From the NCBI RefSeq assembly GCF_024714495.1, contig NZ_JAMZMJ010000015.1:62001-126000 (forward strand): a stretch of 64,000 nucleotides of DNA, in the 5' to 3' direction. Both the position numbers and the translations under genes were made by a program. This DNA comes from Marinoscillum pacificum. Lineage in GTDB: Bacteria > Bacteroidota > Bacteroidia > Cytophagales > Cyclobacteriaceae. Below the pieces are notes generated by a model. It was not told the origin of the DNA. It saw nothing but the letters and a program-made list of their open reading frames with translations, and searched no databases. This document shows, piece after piece, positions 17,526 through 26,077 of the stretch (positions are counted from its first letter, which is position 1; the number at the start of each line of letters is the position of its first letter).

Positions 17526-18200
17526 TCAAGGTTTAATGGCTATAAAAGAGAATCCACCATCAACGATATTATTATCATGGTTCCGAACTGTAATTCTAAA
17601 GGATGTTTCACTCATGTTCCATAAATCATAGGCTGTTGTGTGATCAGGGAAATCAGGAATCGCCATGACTAGTAGTCCTTCAAAGTTTAGGTCATGATTG
17701 ATATAATAAACTCCTAGAGATGTTCTGTTAACAGTCCAGTTACCAATTTGTGGAATTTCTGTTCTTTTGGTGCCATCATCCCAAACAGCTCCACCTAATA
17801 CAACCTGCTGACTTTCTTGTATCCATTGTTTAACCTGACCTTTATTGGTAGCATCATTGTCATCGACACCACTCTCAAGATTGACTATGCGGTTATTCGA
17901 TAGGTCGAGGTTAGCTTGCATAGGCGATTGAACGAGTTGAAGCCAATTAGTACCAGTGTAATAGAAGAACGCATTGAAATCTACATCATATATTATTAGG
18001 CCCTGAGATTTTGCCCACCCACTTGTTCTTTGAGTGGTATTCATTCTTGGTATTAAGACACCTTTGTTAGCTGATGAAGATTCTATTTCTAAAATTGCAT
18101 CTGGTTCCACATTTATAGTGCCTATGCCGATTCCTTCCTGAGAATATCCCACGAAACTCAGGAGCAATAAATAAAGAGTGATGGTTGATTTTTTGTACAT
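17526..18200 (-). CDS. Secreted protein with cell-surface/tail-fibre-like N-terminus
   Basis: This 224-residue protein has a signal peptide (MYKKSTITLYLLLLSFVGYS). The mature start contains GIGTINVEPDAILEIESS, NKGVLIPRMN and FFYYTGTNWLQL, a pattern seen at the start of many large Bacteroidota surface proteins. Here it is followed by only about 110 residues ending in a compact FSFIAIKP domain. There is no T9SS sorting tail. It is convergent with the amidase gene (12 bases apart). It may be a short surface or matrix protein; no enzymatic motif is visible. Confidence 0.65.
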   Translation of the reverse strand: MYKKSTITLYLLLLSFVGYSQEGIGIGTINVEPDAILEIESSSANKGVLIPRMNTTQRTSGWAKSQGLIIYDVDFNAFFYYTGTNWLQLVQSPMQANLDLSNNRIVNLESGVDDNDATNKGQVKQWIQESQQVVLGGAVWDDGTKRTEIPQIGNWTVNRTSLGVYYINHDLNFEGLLVMAIPDFPDHTTAYDLWNMSETSFRITVRNHDNNIVDGGFSFIAIKP

Positions 18201-18359
18201 AGTTGTTTTTTATCAAAGTTAACTACTTGAATGGAAGATTCATTCTTTATTCAGAAGCAATAAACTCTGTATGAGACGCTAGCTTTTATCTTTATTTGTT
18301 GTGGCTCCAGTGGGAAAGAAATAGGTAATGTCTTACAAATGCTCTAGATTATTTCTGTG

Positions 18360-18452
18360 ATGGGGAACTTGTTTTTCCAATCCGCCGAACGTGATGCCAT
18401 TGCTGCCTGGCTGGCGGATGGAGTGATTAGGGATTTTAAGGAATCTAAATGA
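18360..18452 (+). pseudogene. Decayed duplicate of the 3' end of the amidase gene
   Basis: The 30-codon frame MGNLFFQSAERDAIAAWLADG followed by VIRDFKESK and a stop repeats the amidase C-terminus (IGNLKN, then NRDAIAAWLADGIIRDYKEG), with about eight residues missing between GNL and the RDAIAAW block. The DNA match begins at GGGAACTTG and is strongest over about 50 bases. Nothing upstream in the spacer looks like the rest of the gene. It lies 850 bases downstream of the intact amidase gene, across the minus-strand secreted protein. The remaining spacer (18201-18560) holds nothing else recognised. Confidence 0.8.
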
Positions 18453-18569
18453 TTAATCGGTTCTTGTCGTTGATAGGGATAGTTTTGACGTTTGCCGATT
18501 AGATTATTTTGTAAAGATCAGTCCGACTAGTTTCACTGTTTCAAAAGCATATCTATCAAATTGCAACTA

Positions 18570-19688
18570 ATGAAACACTCTCAGCTTCTAAGTTCCCGCC
18601 GACAATTTCTTCTTAAATCTTCGGCTGTTGGTGCCTTTCTTTTTGCGCATCCTATTTGGAGCTGGGCTTCACAAGAAGAGGATCCCAAAGTAAAGGCACT
18701 CGTTGCAAAGACTTTGGGGATAGATGCGCACAATCATGTGGATGTGCCGTTTGATCGATCGGTATTTGATACGCAGCAATACAAACTGGCAGATGAAATC
18801 CAGAAATCTGGTTTTTCAGCTATCTGCATGACGTTTTGTGTAGACAGACCTGAGCTCAAAGAAGAAGGCGATGCGTATTCGAGGTTCATCACTAGCCTGG
18901 ATGAGATGGACAGTATGCTTGTGCAGAATGACATGACTCGTGCGCTCAACTATGCTGATCTAAAAAAGGCCAAAAAGAACCATCAACCAATTGTAATTCA
19001 GTCCGTGGAAGGTGGGCATTTTCTGGAAGGAAAAATAGAAAGACTAGATGTTGCCTATCAAAGAGGCCTGAGGCATCTGGGGCTACTGCACGATGCTCAG
19101 TCTGCATATCCACTCGGAGATATCTATACCAATCTTGAAAAATTTGGTGGACTAACTGATTTTGGAAAAGAAGTGGTAAAAGCAAGTAACCAATTAGGCT
19201 TACTTGTAGATCTCACGCACTGTAGCGACAAGGCGGTGATGGATGCTTTGGAGATTTCCAGCAAGCCCGTACTGACTTCCCACACAGGACTCAATACCCA
19301 ACTTGGCACCAATGAGAAAATGGCCAAAACGATGATGCCAAGGCTCATCAATAAAGACACGGCCAAAGCGATTGCTGCAGCAGGCGGCCTTGTAGGCGTG
19401 TGGACGCATCTTGCCGAGTCTACTACAGATTTTGTGGAAAACATCAGACCCATAGTAGAGGTGATTGGAGTAGATCATGTGTGTATTGGTACAGATTCTA
19501 AAATGGCCGTAGCGGAAGGCAGTACTTCTCGTTTTGGGAAGAAAACCAATGACACCTGGACCGGTGGCAAAAAAGGTTTCCTGTATGCTGTGATCGAATC
19601 GATGCTGGAACAAGGCTTCTCTGATGATGAAATTACTAAAATCTGTGGCGCCAATTATGTACGGGTATTCCAGCAAGCAGTTGGCTAA
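18570..19688 (+). CDS. Membrane dipeptidase family (M19) metalloenzyme, Tat-exported
   Basis: From ATG 18570 the product has 372 residues and begins with a Tat-type signal (SSRRQFLLKSS). M19 features are the metal-binding DAHNHVD (in place of the usual HxD with DGHND), QSVEGGH (bridging Glu), RHLGLLHD, VDLTHCS, SHTG and CIGTDSK (Asp). Renal-dipeptidase-like enzymes hydrolyse dipeptides, often with a D-residue or dehydro side chain; the specificity is unknown. It stands alone with a 60-base gap to the Crp/Fnr gene. Confidence 0.88.
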   Translation: MKHSQLLSSRRQFLLKSSAVGAFLFAHPIWSWASQEEDPKVKALVAKTLGIDAHNHVDVPFDRSVFDTQQYKLADEIQKSGFSAICMTFCVDRPELKEEGDAYSRFITSLDEMDSMLVQNDMTRALNYADLKKAKKNHQPIVIQSVEGGHFLEGKIERLDVAYQRGLRHLGLLHDAQSAYPLGDIYTNLEKFGGLTDFGKEVVKASNQLGLLVDLTHCSDKAVMDALEISSKPVLTSHTGLNTQLGTNEKMAKTMMPRLINKDTAKAIAAAGGLVGVWTHLAESTTDFVENIRPIVEVIGVDHVCIGTDSKMAVAEGSTSRFGKKTNDTWTGGKKGFLYAVIESMLEQGFSDDEITKICGANYVRVFQQAVG

Positions 19689-19747
19689 TTCGACTTTTAG
19701 CTAGCCATCAGATTGAGTAAGTTTGCCTAACAAGTTCTATATATCAG

Positions 19748-20305
19748 ATGAGTTTAGAATTAAGGAAACATTTTGAGGAAATAGAAGCACTCACAGACGA
19801 AGAGTTTGAATTCATCAGACCGTTTTTTAAGCTTAGAAAACTCCGAAAACATCAATTCTTAATTCAAAACGGATCAGAAGTTCATCACGAACATTTCGTA
19901 CTCAAAGGATTACTTAGAGCTTATTACACCAATGATCAGGGTAAGGAGCATATTCTTCAGTTTGCTATGGAAAACTGGTGGGTTTCTGACTATCAGGCAT
20001 TTTTTAAGCACACTCACGCTACCATCAATGTTGATTGTTTGGAAGACTGTGAAGTGCTCAGTCTTTCCTTTGACGATCGAGAACTTATATGTCGAAAGAT
20101 TCCGTCTGTTGGACATTTTTTTCGAATCAAAGCCAACCTCGGCTATGTAGCACTGCAGCGCAGAATTTTATCCCTTTTGGATCAGGATGCCAAAGGCCGC
20201 TACGAGCAGCTCCTGGAGTTATACCCTAATCTACTTCAGCGAGTTCCCAAGACTACTTTGGCAGCATATCTTGGCGTTTCAAGAGAGACACTTAGCCGAC
20301 TGTGA
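19748..20305 (+). CDS. Crp/Fnr family transcriptional regulator
   Basis: The 185-residue protein has an N-terminal cyclic-nucleotide-binding-like fold (FLIQNGSEVHHEHFVLKGLLRAYY) and a C-terminal winged helix with recognition helix VPKTTLAAYLGVSRETLSRL. The stop follows directly after that helix, so the usual short tail is missing. No Fe-S cysteine cluster or heme motif is evident, so a small-molecule or redox signal is unknown. A TGTGA-N6-TCACA palindrome overlaps its stop codon. The mdaB-like and DJ-1-like genes downstream are probable targets. Confidence 0.88.
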   Translation: MSLELRKHFEEIEALTDEEFEFIRPFFKLRKLRKHQFLIQNGSEVHHEHFVLKGLLRAYYTNDQGKEHILQFAMENWWVSDYQAFFKHTHATINVDCLEDCEVLSLSFDDRELICRKIPSVGHFFRIKANLGYVALQRRILSLLDQDAKGRYEQLLELYPNLLQRVPKTTLAAYLGVSRETLSRL

Positions 20306-20336
20306 TCTACCTCACAACAAATCTGTGATCTACCTC
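20301..20336. promoter_or_regulatory. CRP-type palindrome TGTGATCTACCTCACA plus direct repeat
   Basis: TGTGA-TCTACC-TCACA at 20301-20316 matches the Crp/Fnr-type consensus TGTGA-N6-TCACA exactly, and the 14-base left part (CTGTGATCTACCTC) is repeated at 20323-20336, one 23-base period on. The site overlaps the stop codon of the Crp/Fnr gene and lies about 95 bases before the mdaB-like ATG, a fitting place for regulation of the downstream operon. Confidence 0.65.
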
Positions 20337-20411
20337 CTGTGAGTATTCAAGGCGGTTTTTGACCTTTGCATCGCATTCGATCAAACGAACCCAAAAACTG
20401 ATTTACTACAG

Positions 20412-21020
20412 ATGAAAAATATTTTTGTGATTAACGGAGGTAAGAAATTTGCACATTCCGGTGGTCTATTCAATAAAACGCTGTTAGAACTGGACGAGCA
20501 ATTTTTCACTACTGAAAAAGGCTTTGAATTTCAGTTTACAGACATCAATGATCCATATGAGATCAGCACAGAGATTGATAAATTGGTGTGGGCAGATGTA
20601 GTGATCTATCATTTTCCTGTATGGTGGATGGGATTACCTTTTGCTCTAAAAGAATATCTGGACAAAGTACTCACTGCCGGACATAGAAAGGGGCTCTACT
20701 ACAGTGATGGCCGTAAGGCTGATAATCCTGCGATCAACTATGGCACAGGCGGACTTCTTCACGGCACCAAATACATGGTTACCACCACCTGGAATGCTCC
20801 CGAAACAGCCTTTACACTTCCTGGAGAATTTTTCCAACAGAAAAGTGTAGATCACGGCATTTTGTTCGGTTTTCACCGAATGAACGAATTCTGCGCCATG
20901 GAAGCAGTAGAAAGCTTTCACTTTCATGATGTGGAGAAAAATAACAGTGCCGATCAAGTGGCCATTCATCACAAAAACTATCTCCAGCATCTGCAAAAGA
21001 TATTTGGGAAAAAATCATAA
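20412..21020 (+). CDS. mdaB: Flavodoxin-fold NAD(P)H quinone oxidoreductase (MdaB-like)
   Basis: The 202-residue protein resembles MdaB/NQO-type enzymes: MKNIFVINGGKKFAHSGG (flavin phosphate loop), YHFPVWWMGLPFALKEYLDKV, then GLLHGTKYMVTTTWNAPE. It reduces quinones by two electrons with NAD(P)H, which avoids semiquinone radicals. It lies in the cytoplasm, downstream of a Crp/Fnr regulator and 3 bases before the DJ-1-like gene, forming a redox or carbonyl stress operon. Confidence 0.88.
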   Translation: MKNIFVINGGKKFAHSGGLFNKTLLELDEQFFTTEKGFEFQFTDINDPYEISTEIDKLVWADVVIYHFPVWWMGLPFALKEYLDKVLTAGHRKGLYYSDGRKADNPAINYGTGGLLHGTKYMVTTTWNAPETAFTLPGEFFQQKSVDHGILFGFHRMNEFCAMEAVESFHFHDVEKNNSADQVAIHHKNYLQHLQKIFGKKS

Positions 21021-21023
21021 GCA

Positions 21024-21785
21024 ATGAACAAGCAAATCAAACGAGCCTTACTCACATTGATGATAATCATAAGTGGCTCTCATTTTATTCACTCACAAAA
21101 TAAAAAGACAATGGGTAAGAAAATCTTATTTGTGGTAACAAGCCACGAAGAAAAAGGAAACACAGGAGAAAAAACAGGATTCTATCTTTCGGAAGTAAGT
21201 CATCCATGGGAAGTGTTTATGGAGGCAGGTTACGAAATGGATTTTGTAAGTCCTAAGGGAGGAAAAGCACCTGTAGACGGTTTTGATCTGGAGGATGAAA
21301 TCAATAAGAAGTTTTGGGAAGATGAAACCTACCACGCAAAAGTGGAAAACACTCTAAAACCAGCTGAGGTGAAACCGGAAGATTATGTAGCGATCTTTTA
21401 TGCCGGAGGTCATGGTGCCATGTGGGATTTTCCCGACAACACGGAAATAGCAGAAATCGCTCGTAAAATCTACGAAAATAATGGGGTGGTGAGTGCTGTG
21501 TGTCATGGTCCTGCTGGACTACTCAATATCAAGCTTAGCGATGGAAAATACCTGATCGACGGTAAGAAAACCAATGGATTTACCAATGAAGAAGAAGCTG
21601 CAGTAGGTCTGACGGAAGTAGTGCCGTTCTTGCTGGAAGATCAGCTTAAGGCAAGAGGAGCAAAGTTTGAAAAAACCGATCCCTGGGGCAGTCATGTGAC
21701 GGTAGATCAGCGACTGGTGACCGGACAAAACCCACAGTCGGCACACGATGTAGCTGAAGCAGCTGTGAAAGAACTACAGGACTAA
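21024..21785 (+). CDS. DJ-1/PfpI family protein (Hsp31-like), exported form
   Basis: The 253-residue protein has the class I glutamine-amidotransferase-like fold. The nucleophile Cys is in VSAVCHGPAGL, the acidic partner is in the N-terminal half, and FYAGGHGAMWDF is the oxyanion region. Relatives act as glyoxalase III, deglycase or holding chaperones. The long start ending in HFIHSQNKKTMGKK looks like a signal peptide; an internal ATG before GKKILFVVTSH would give the cytosolic form. It is co-directional with the quinone reductase (3 bases), and a terminator follows. Confidence 0.87.
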   Translation: MNKQIKRALLTLMIIISGSHFIHSQNKKTMGKKILFVVTSHEEKGNTGEKTGFYLSEVSHPWEVFMEAGYEMDFVSPKGGKAPVDGFDLEDEINKKFWEDETYHAKVENTLKPAEVKPEDYVAIFYAGGHGAMWDFPDNTEIAEIARKIYENNGVVSAVCHGPAGLLNIKLSDGKYLIDGKKTNGFTNEEEAAVGLTEVVPFLLEDQLKARGAKFEKTDPWGSHVTVDQRLVTGQNPQSAHDVAEAAVKELQD

Positions 21786-21809
21786 TACAGACATCAAAAA
21801 AAATCCAGA

Positions 21810-21836
21810 GGAAGGTTCGTTTCAAACCTTCCTTTT
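21810..21836 (+). terminator. Rho-independent terminator after DJ-1-like gene
   Basis: Stem GGAAGGTT/AACCTTCC with a 7-base loop, followed by TTTT. It lies 25 bases after the stop codon and ends the Crp-mdaB-DJ-1 transcription unit. Confidence 0.7.
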
Positions 21837-21857
21837 GAAGTTTAAAGCAATAACAAT

Positions 21858-22897
21858 ATGGTAATTGTCAATTTAATGGGTAGGTTCATTTTTTTAGTAG
21901 TATTCATTTTGCTAGAAATAAACGCATCCGCGCAAACAAAAAGTACATTTTAGCTAATGGAAAGGCGGAAAAAGAAGTCGTAGTTTTGGATTACAACACC
22001 CTGGAGGAAATCACCAGAATTTCTACTGGAGCTGATCCGCATGAGATCGTTACTAGTGCTGATGGCGCTGTGGCGTACATTTCTAATCCCAAACTGAAAA
22101 ACAACGGACATTCTATTGATGTGATTAATCTGAAAACACTTCAGCATGACGAAACCATTGACACCCGGCCGTTTTACATTCCTCATGGGTTGGTTTACCT
22201 GGATGATCAGTTGTGGTTTACTGCGCAGGGGTCTAAGACGGTAGGTGTCTATGACTTAAAGTCCAAATCGGTGACGGAAGTGCTGGGTACAGGTCAGGAT
22301 TTTACGCATTTGCTGGAAGTACTTCCCAATGGGAGAACTTTTTATTCAACCAATGTGGAGTCTGGCACAGTGAGTATTTATGAAAAGAAGGAGATACCAC
22401 CCTATATGCCGCCCACAGGTAAGCTTCCTCATAATGCACAACCCCGTGTAGAATGGCGGCAAACACTGGTAGATGTAGGCTATGGAGCCGAAGGCTTTGA
22501 CACCACTCCAGATTTCAAAGAGCTGTGGACAGCCAGGCCAGATGGTCATGTTTTGGTCATTGATTTAAATCAAAAAGAAGTGATCGCAGATATAGACACT
22601 GAGGTGGAAGGTTTGCACCGCCTGAAAATCTCCGCAGATGGTACCACCGCATGTATCGTAAGTGTCAAAACAGGAGATTTGCTTTTTTATGACATAGAAA
22701 GCCGGACACTCAAGCATCAAATGCAAATGGGCCAAGGAGCTGGATTATACATCGATGAAGCCAGCAACAGGTTGTTTGCGTCTTGTACTCCCAACAATTA
22801 CATAGCTGTCGTTGATCTGGAGGATTTCCGTCTTTTGAAAAAAATTGAGATAGGAAGACCGGATGGAGTGACGTCTGTGGAGGTTTATCAAGAATAA
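21858..22897 (+). pseudogene. YncE-like beta-propeller protein, split by a one-base frameshift
   Basis: An ATG at 21858 opens a good signal peptide (MVIVNLMGRFIFLVV to NASAQTK) that stops at 21951-21953. The body, about 315 residues in the -1 frame, begins KKYILANGKAEKEVVVLDYN and shows propeller blades (PHEIVTSADGAVAYISNP, VEGLHRLKISADGTTACIV, NNYIAVVDLEDFRLLKKIEIGRPDG). One extra A in the run of five at 21938-21942 joins both parts cleanly (SAQTKKYILANG). A body-only start at TTG 21986 would lose the signal and the first blade. It is either a real frameshift, a sequencing slip, or a product of slippage on the A run. Relatives are exported quinoprotein- or YncE-like propellers of unknown ligand. 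Confidence 0.75.
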
Positions 22898-22913
22898 ATA
22901 CACATGATTTCAC

Positions 22914-24056
22914 TTACTCCTCCGAACCCTTAATCTTAAAGAAAAGTCTTGTTAATGGAATGATGGACAATCCTGTGATGGTTAGGAATAAAAATGCCCA
23001 TCTTAATCCAAATCCATGGGAGAGGTAGCCAATGATTGGCGGTCCAATGAGCATGCCGGTTGTGCCATAAGTGGAGATAATTGCTACGACAATTCCGGGA
23101 GCGTATTTCTTAGAACCTCCAGCTTGAGCTAGTGCCATAGGTACGATAGGAGCTACACCAATTCCAATAATCGAGAATCCGATCAACGCAGGAACGAAGT
23201 AGGGGAACAGCACGGCAGTCAAAACTCCGGAGATGATCAGAACGGCCGAAATAGCAAAGGTCAACTTGCTGCCGATTTTATGAATGATCTTATCTGAAAG
23301 AAGCCTCGAAATCGCCATAAAGGTCATGAACAACAAAAATCCGAAAGTGAAGATTTCTGAGTTGACCACATCTCGGAAAAAGACTCCACTCCAGTCAAAC
23401 ATTCCACCTTCACATATTGAAGCAAAGAAGATGATAAAGCCCAAAGAAACGATATAAGGTTCTGGTTTGCTCAAAATCAACTTCGTGCCAGTTGTTGCTT
23501 TGTCAGCTGCTATTAAATTGAAATAAGAAAATAAGGATAATGGAATCACGATGCACGTGAATAGAATCAGGTGCATCAACATGCTGATGTCTGAAACAAT
23601 CATCAACGTAGTAAAGCCAACTCCAGCAATCCCACCTATACTCCACATGGCATGAAACGACGCATTGATTTTCTTCTGGAACAGTTTCTGAACGGTAATT
23701 ACCTGAGTGTTCATGGATACGTTCACGATTCGCATGAAAAAGGCAATGCAAAACATGGATCCAATCAACATTACAGTATTCGATGCGAAACTCAATGAAA
23801 GCAAGGACAAGGCATACAAAACGTAGCCGAAGAGTATCGGTTTGCGGGTATTGAACTTGGAAACGAGAAATCCTGATAATGGCAACCCTATCAAAGAAGC
23901 AATGGGCATGGTGAGTAAGGTAGATCCCAGCTCCGCATCATTTAATCCAATAACTTCCTTTATAGTCGGTATTCGGGAAGTCCAGGTCGAGAACCCGAAT
24001 CCAGAAAGGAAATAAAACGTGCTTAAAGCAATGCGGTGTTTCAGTCTAGTTTCCAT
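22914..24056 (-). CDS. MFS transporter (sugar-permease-like)
   Basis: The 380-residue integral membrane protein has about 12 predicted helices. MFS marks include SGFGFSTWTSRIPTIKEVIG at the start, the loop SKFNTRKPILFG after helix 2, and GIGVAPIVPMALAQAGG. The overall look is close to FucP/YbjJ-type permeases. The substrate is unknown. It is convergent with the propeller gene, 16 bases apart. No regulator lies next to it. Confidence 0.85.
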   Translation of the reverse strand: METRLKHRIALSTFYFLSGFGFSTWTSRIPTIKEVIGLNDAELGSTLLTMPIASLIGLPLSGFLVSKFNTRKPILFGYVLYALSLLSLSFASNTVMLIGSMFCIAFFMRIVNVSMNTQVITVQKLFQKKINASFHAMWSIGGIAGVGFTTLMIVSDISMLMHLILFTCIVIPLSLFSYFNLIAADKATTGTKLILSKPEPYIVSLGFIIFFASICEGGMFDWSGVFFRDVVNSEIFTFGFLLFMTFMAISRLLSDKIIHKIGSKLTFAISAVLIISGVLTAVLFPYFVPALIGFSIIGIGVAPIVPMALAQAGGSKKYAPGIVVAIISTYGTTGMLIGPPIIGYLSHGFGLRWAFLFLTITGLSIIPLTRLFFKIKGSEE

Positions 24057-24182
24057 GTTGTTGGTTTGCCCTACTTTTCCATCCTGTTAAATTGTGGAAT
24101 GGAGTAATAAGGGATAATGAGGAGTCTGCTAAATAGGTTAAGTCACAGTTATTTAATAAATTATATTCAAAATAACTGCCGA

Positions 24183-24356
24183 ATGAAAAAAGTAATAATC
24201 ATCACTGCTCTAATTTCGAGTTCTTTATTCTATTCATGCTCAGAAACAGGTGAAGCGTGTTGTAAAGAATGCTCAACAGGAAAGGCTTGTGGAGATACAT
24301 GTATCTCTGAGTCAAAAACTTGTAATGAAGATCCTGGTTGTGCCTGCGATGTTTAG
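24183..24356 (+). CDS. Small cysteine-rich lipoprotein (57 aa)
   Basis: The preferred start is ATG 24183, giving MKKVIIITALISSSLFYSC with a lipobox ending at Cys 19. The mature part of about 39 residues has eight further cysteines (ACCKEC, KACGDTC, TCNEDPGCAC). The GKxCGDTCI...C...GCAC pattern recurs in small orphan proteins of many bacteria; the function is not known. The cysteines may bind metal or form disulfides. It is convergent with the ABC-F gene, with 3 bases between them. Confidence 0.7.
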   Translation: MKKVIIITALISSSLFYSCSETGEACCKECSTGKACGDTCISESKTCNEDPGCACDV

Positions 24357-24359
24357 GCT

Positions 24360-25997
24360 TTATTTCTTTCTCTCAATATCTCTCAAATTCTCCATCTTCT
24401 TGTTGCGTAGGAATCCCGCGATATCCTCAAAGTGTTCTTTCACTCGTTGATTGCCAAATTCGAATACCTTTTTCGCTAATCCGTCTAAAAAATCCCTATC
24501 GTGAGATACCAGAATCAACGTGCCATCAAAGGCTTTCAAGGCATCTTTCAAGATGTCCTTCGTCTTGATGTCGAGATGGTTGGTAGGCTCATCGAGTATG
24601 AGGAGGTTCACCGGCTGAAGCAACAACTTGATCATTGCCAGGCGTGTTCTTTCACCTCCCGAAAGAACTTTCACCTTTTTGTCGATCGTGTCGCCGCTGA
24701 ACATGAAAGCACCAAGAATGTCTTTGATCTTGGTGCGAATATCTCCTTGCGCAATTTCATCAATCGTTTGGAACACGGTCAATGATTCATCCAAGAGAGC
24801 AGCTTGATTCTGAGCAAAGTAGCCAATCTGACAGTTGTGACCCAATTGCATTTTTCCTTTGTGCTCAATTTCACCCATGATCGCCTTAATCATGGTAGAC
24901 TTACCTTCACCGTTTTTGCCAACAAAAGCCACTTTTTCACCTCGGCTTATGGTCATCGATGCATCTTTGAAAACCACATGATCTCCGTAAGATTTGCTCA
25001 AGTCTTCTATGATCACCGGATAATTACCTGATCTTGGAGCAGGAGGGAACTTCAAATTCAATGCAGAAGTATCTACTTCATCCACTTCTACGATCTCCAT
25101 TTTCTCCAGCATCTTCACACGAGATTGTACTTGCAACGTCTTAGAGTACGTTCCTTTGAATCGCTCGATGAACTGCTTGATGTCTGCAATTTCCTTTTGC
25201 TGATCGTCAAACTGCTTTTGCTGTTGCTCACGACGCTCTCTTCTCAGTTCGAGATAGTGCGAGTAGTTCGTTTTATAGTCGTAGATCTTCCCATTGGTTA
25301 ACTCAATGGTACGATTAGTCAAATTGTCTACAAATGTCTTATCGTGGCTAATCACCATAACGGCATTTGCACTGTTTTTCAAAAAGTCTTCCAGCCACTG
25401 TACGGACTCAATGTCCAGGTGGTTGGTAGGCTCATCGAGAAGGATCAAGTCAGGTTTTTTCAATAAGATTTTTGCCAACTCAATACGCATCCTCCATCCA
25501 CCACTAAAGTCTTTGGCAGGACGGGTAAAGTCCGAACGAACAAAGCCCAACCCTAAAAGCGTTTGCTCTACAGCCTGATCAAAGTTAGAGTCTTCGATGC
25601 TGTAGTATTTTTCACTGATTTCAGACACCAACTCAATTATTTTGGCATACTCGTCAGACTCGTAATCAGTCCTGGTTTCTAATTGCTTATTGAGGTCATC
25701 TAGCTGAGTTTTCATTGCTAGGATCTCCTCAAAAGCTTTGGAAGTCTCTTCGAACACATTGCAAGTGTCTTCTACCAACAAGTGCTGAGGCAAATAGGCA
25801 ATTACCGCATCTTTTGGAGCTGAGATCTTGCCATAAGTAGGCTTGTCTTTGCCAGCAATGATTTTAAGGAGGGTGGATTTACCTGCACCATTCTTACCCA
25901 TGAGGGCGATTTTATCCTCTGGATTGATGTTGAACTGAATGCCGCTAAACAGGGTGTGTCCACTAAATTCTACGCCGACTGAGTCTACTGAGATCAT
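24360..25997 (-). CDS. ABC-F family ATPase (ribosome-associated, duplicated ATP cassette)
   Basis: The 545-residue protein has two ATP-binding cassettes and no membrane part. Cassette 1 has MGKNGAGKST (about 34-43), signature FSGGWRMR and LLDEPTNHLDIES. Cassette 2 has VGKNGEGKST, LSGGERTR and LILDEPTNHLDI. The linker between them is the charged helical P-site tRNA-interaction motif (RRERREQQQKQ). ABC-F proteins bind the ribosomal E site and rescue stalled peptidyl transfer, or give antibiotic protection. The size and layout suit a Uup/YbiT-like housekeeping member better than a resistance type. Confidence 0.93.
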   Translation of the reverse strand: MISVDSVGVEFSGHTLFSGIQFNINPEDKIALMGKNGAGKSTLLKIIAGKDKPTYGKISAPKDAVIAYLPQHLLVEDTCNVFEETSKAFEEILAMKTQLDDLNKQLETRTDYESDEYAKIIELVSEISEKYYSIEDSNFDQAVEQTLLGLGFVRSDFTRPAKDFSGGWRMRIELAKILLKKPDLILLDEPTNHLDIESVQWLEDFLKNSANAVMVISHDKTFVDNLTNRTIELTNGKIYDYKTNYSHYLELRRERREQQQKQFDDQQKEIADIKQFIERFKGTYSKTLQVQSRVKMLEKMEIVEVDEVDTSALNLKFPPAPRSGNYPVIIEDLSKSYGDHVVFKDASMTISRGEKVAFVGKNGEGKSTMIKAIMGEIEHKGKMQLGHNCQIGYFAQNQAALLDESLTVFQTIDEIAQGDIRTKIKDILGAFMFSGDTIDKKVKVLSGGERTRLAMIKLLLQPVNLLILDEPTNHLDIKTKDILKDALKAFDGTLILVSHDRDFLDGLAKKVFEFGNQRVKEHFEDIAGFLRNKKMENLRDIERKK

Positions 25998-26077
25998 AAC
26001 TTCAATTGAATAAGCCGCGAAGTTAGTGAGAAGGGTTGGGAATGTGAATGTTTCAGAAACTAGTAATAACTATTTCT

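Noticed and set aside
19124-19676. Two long minus-strand frames inside the M19 dipeptidase gene
   Set aside because: They are shadows of the dipeptidase frame, which carries all family motifs.
21936-21944. Programmed -1 frameshift site in the propeller gene
   Set aside because: The A run is only five long, and no stimulatory stem or Shine-Dalgarno-like element was seen; a simple indel is more likely.
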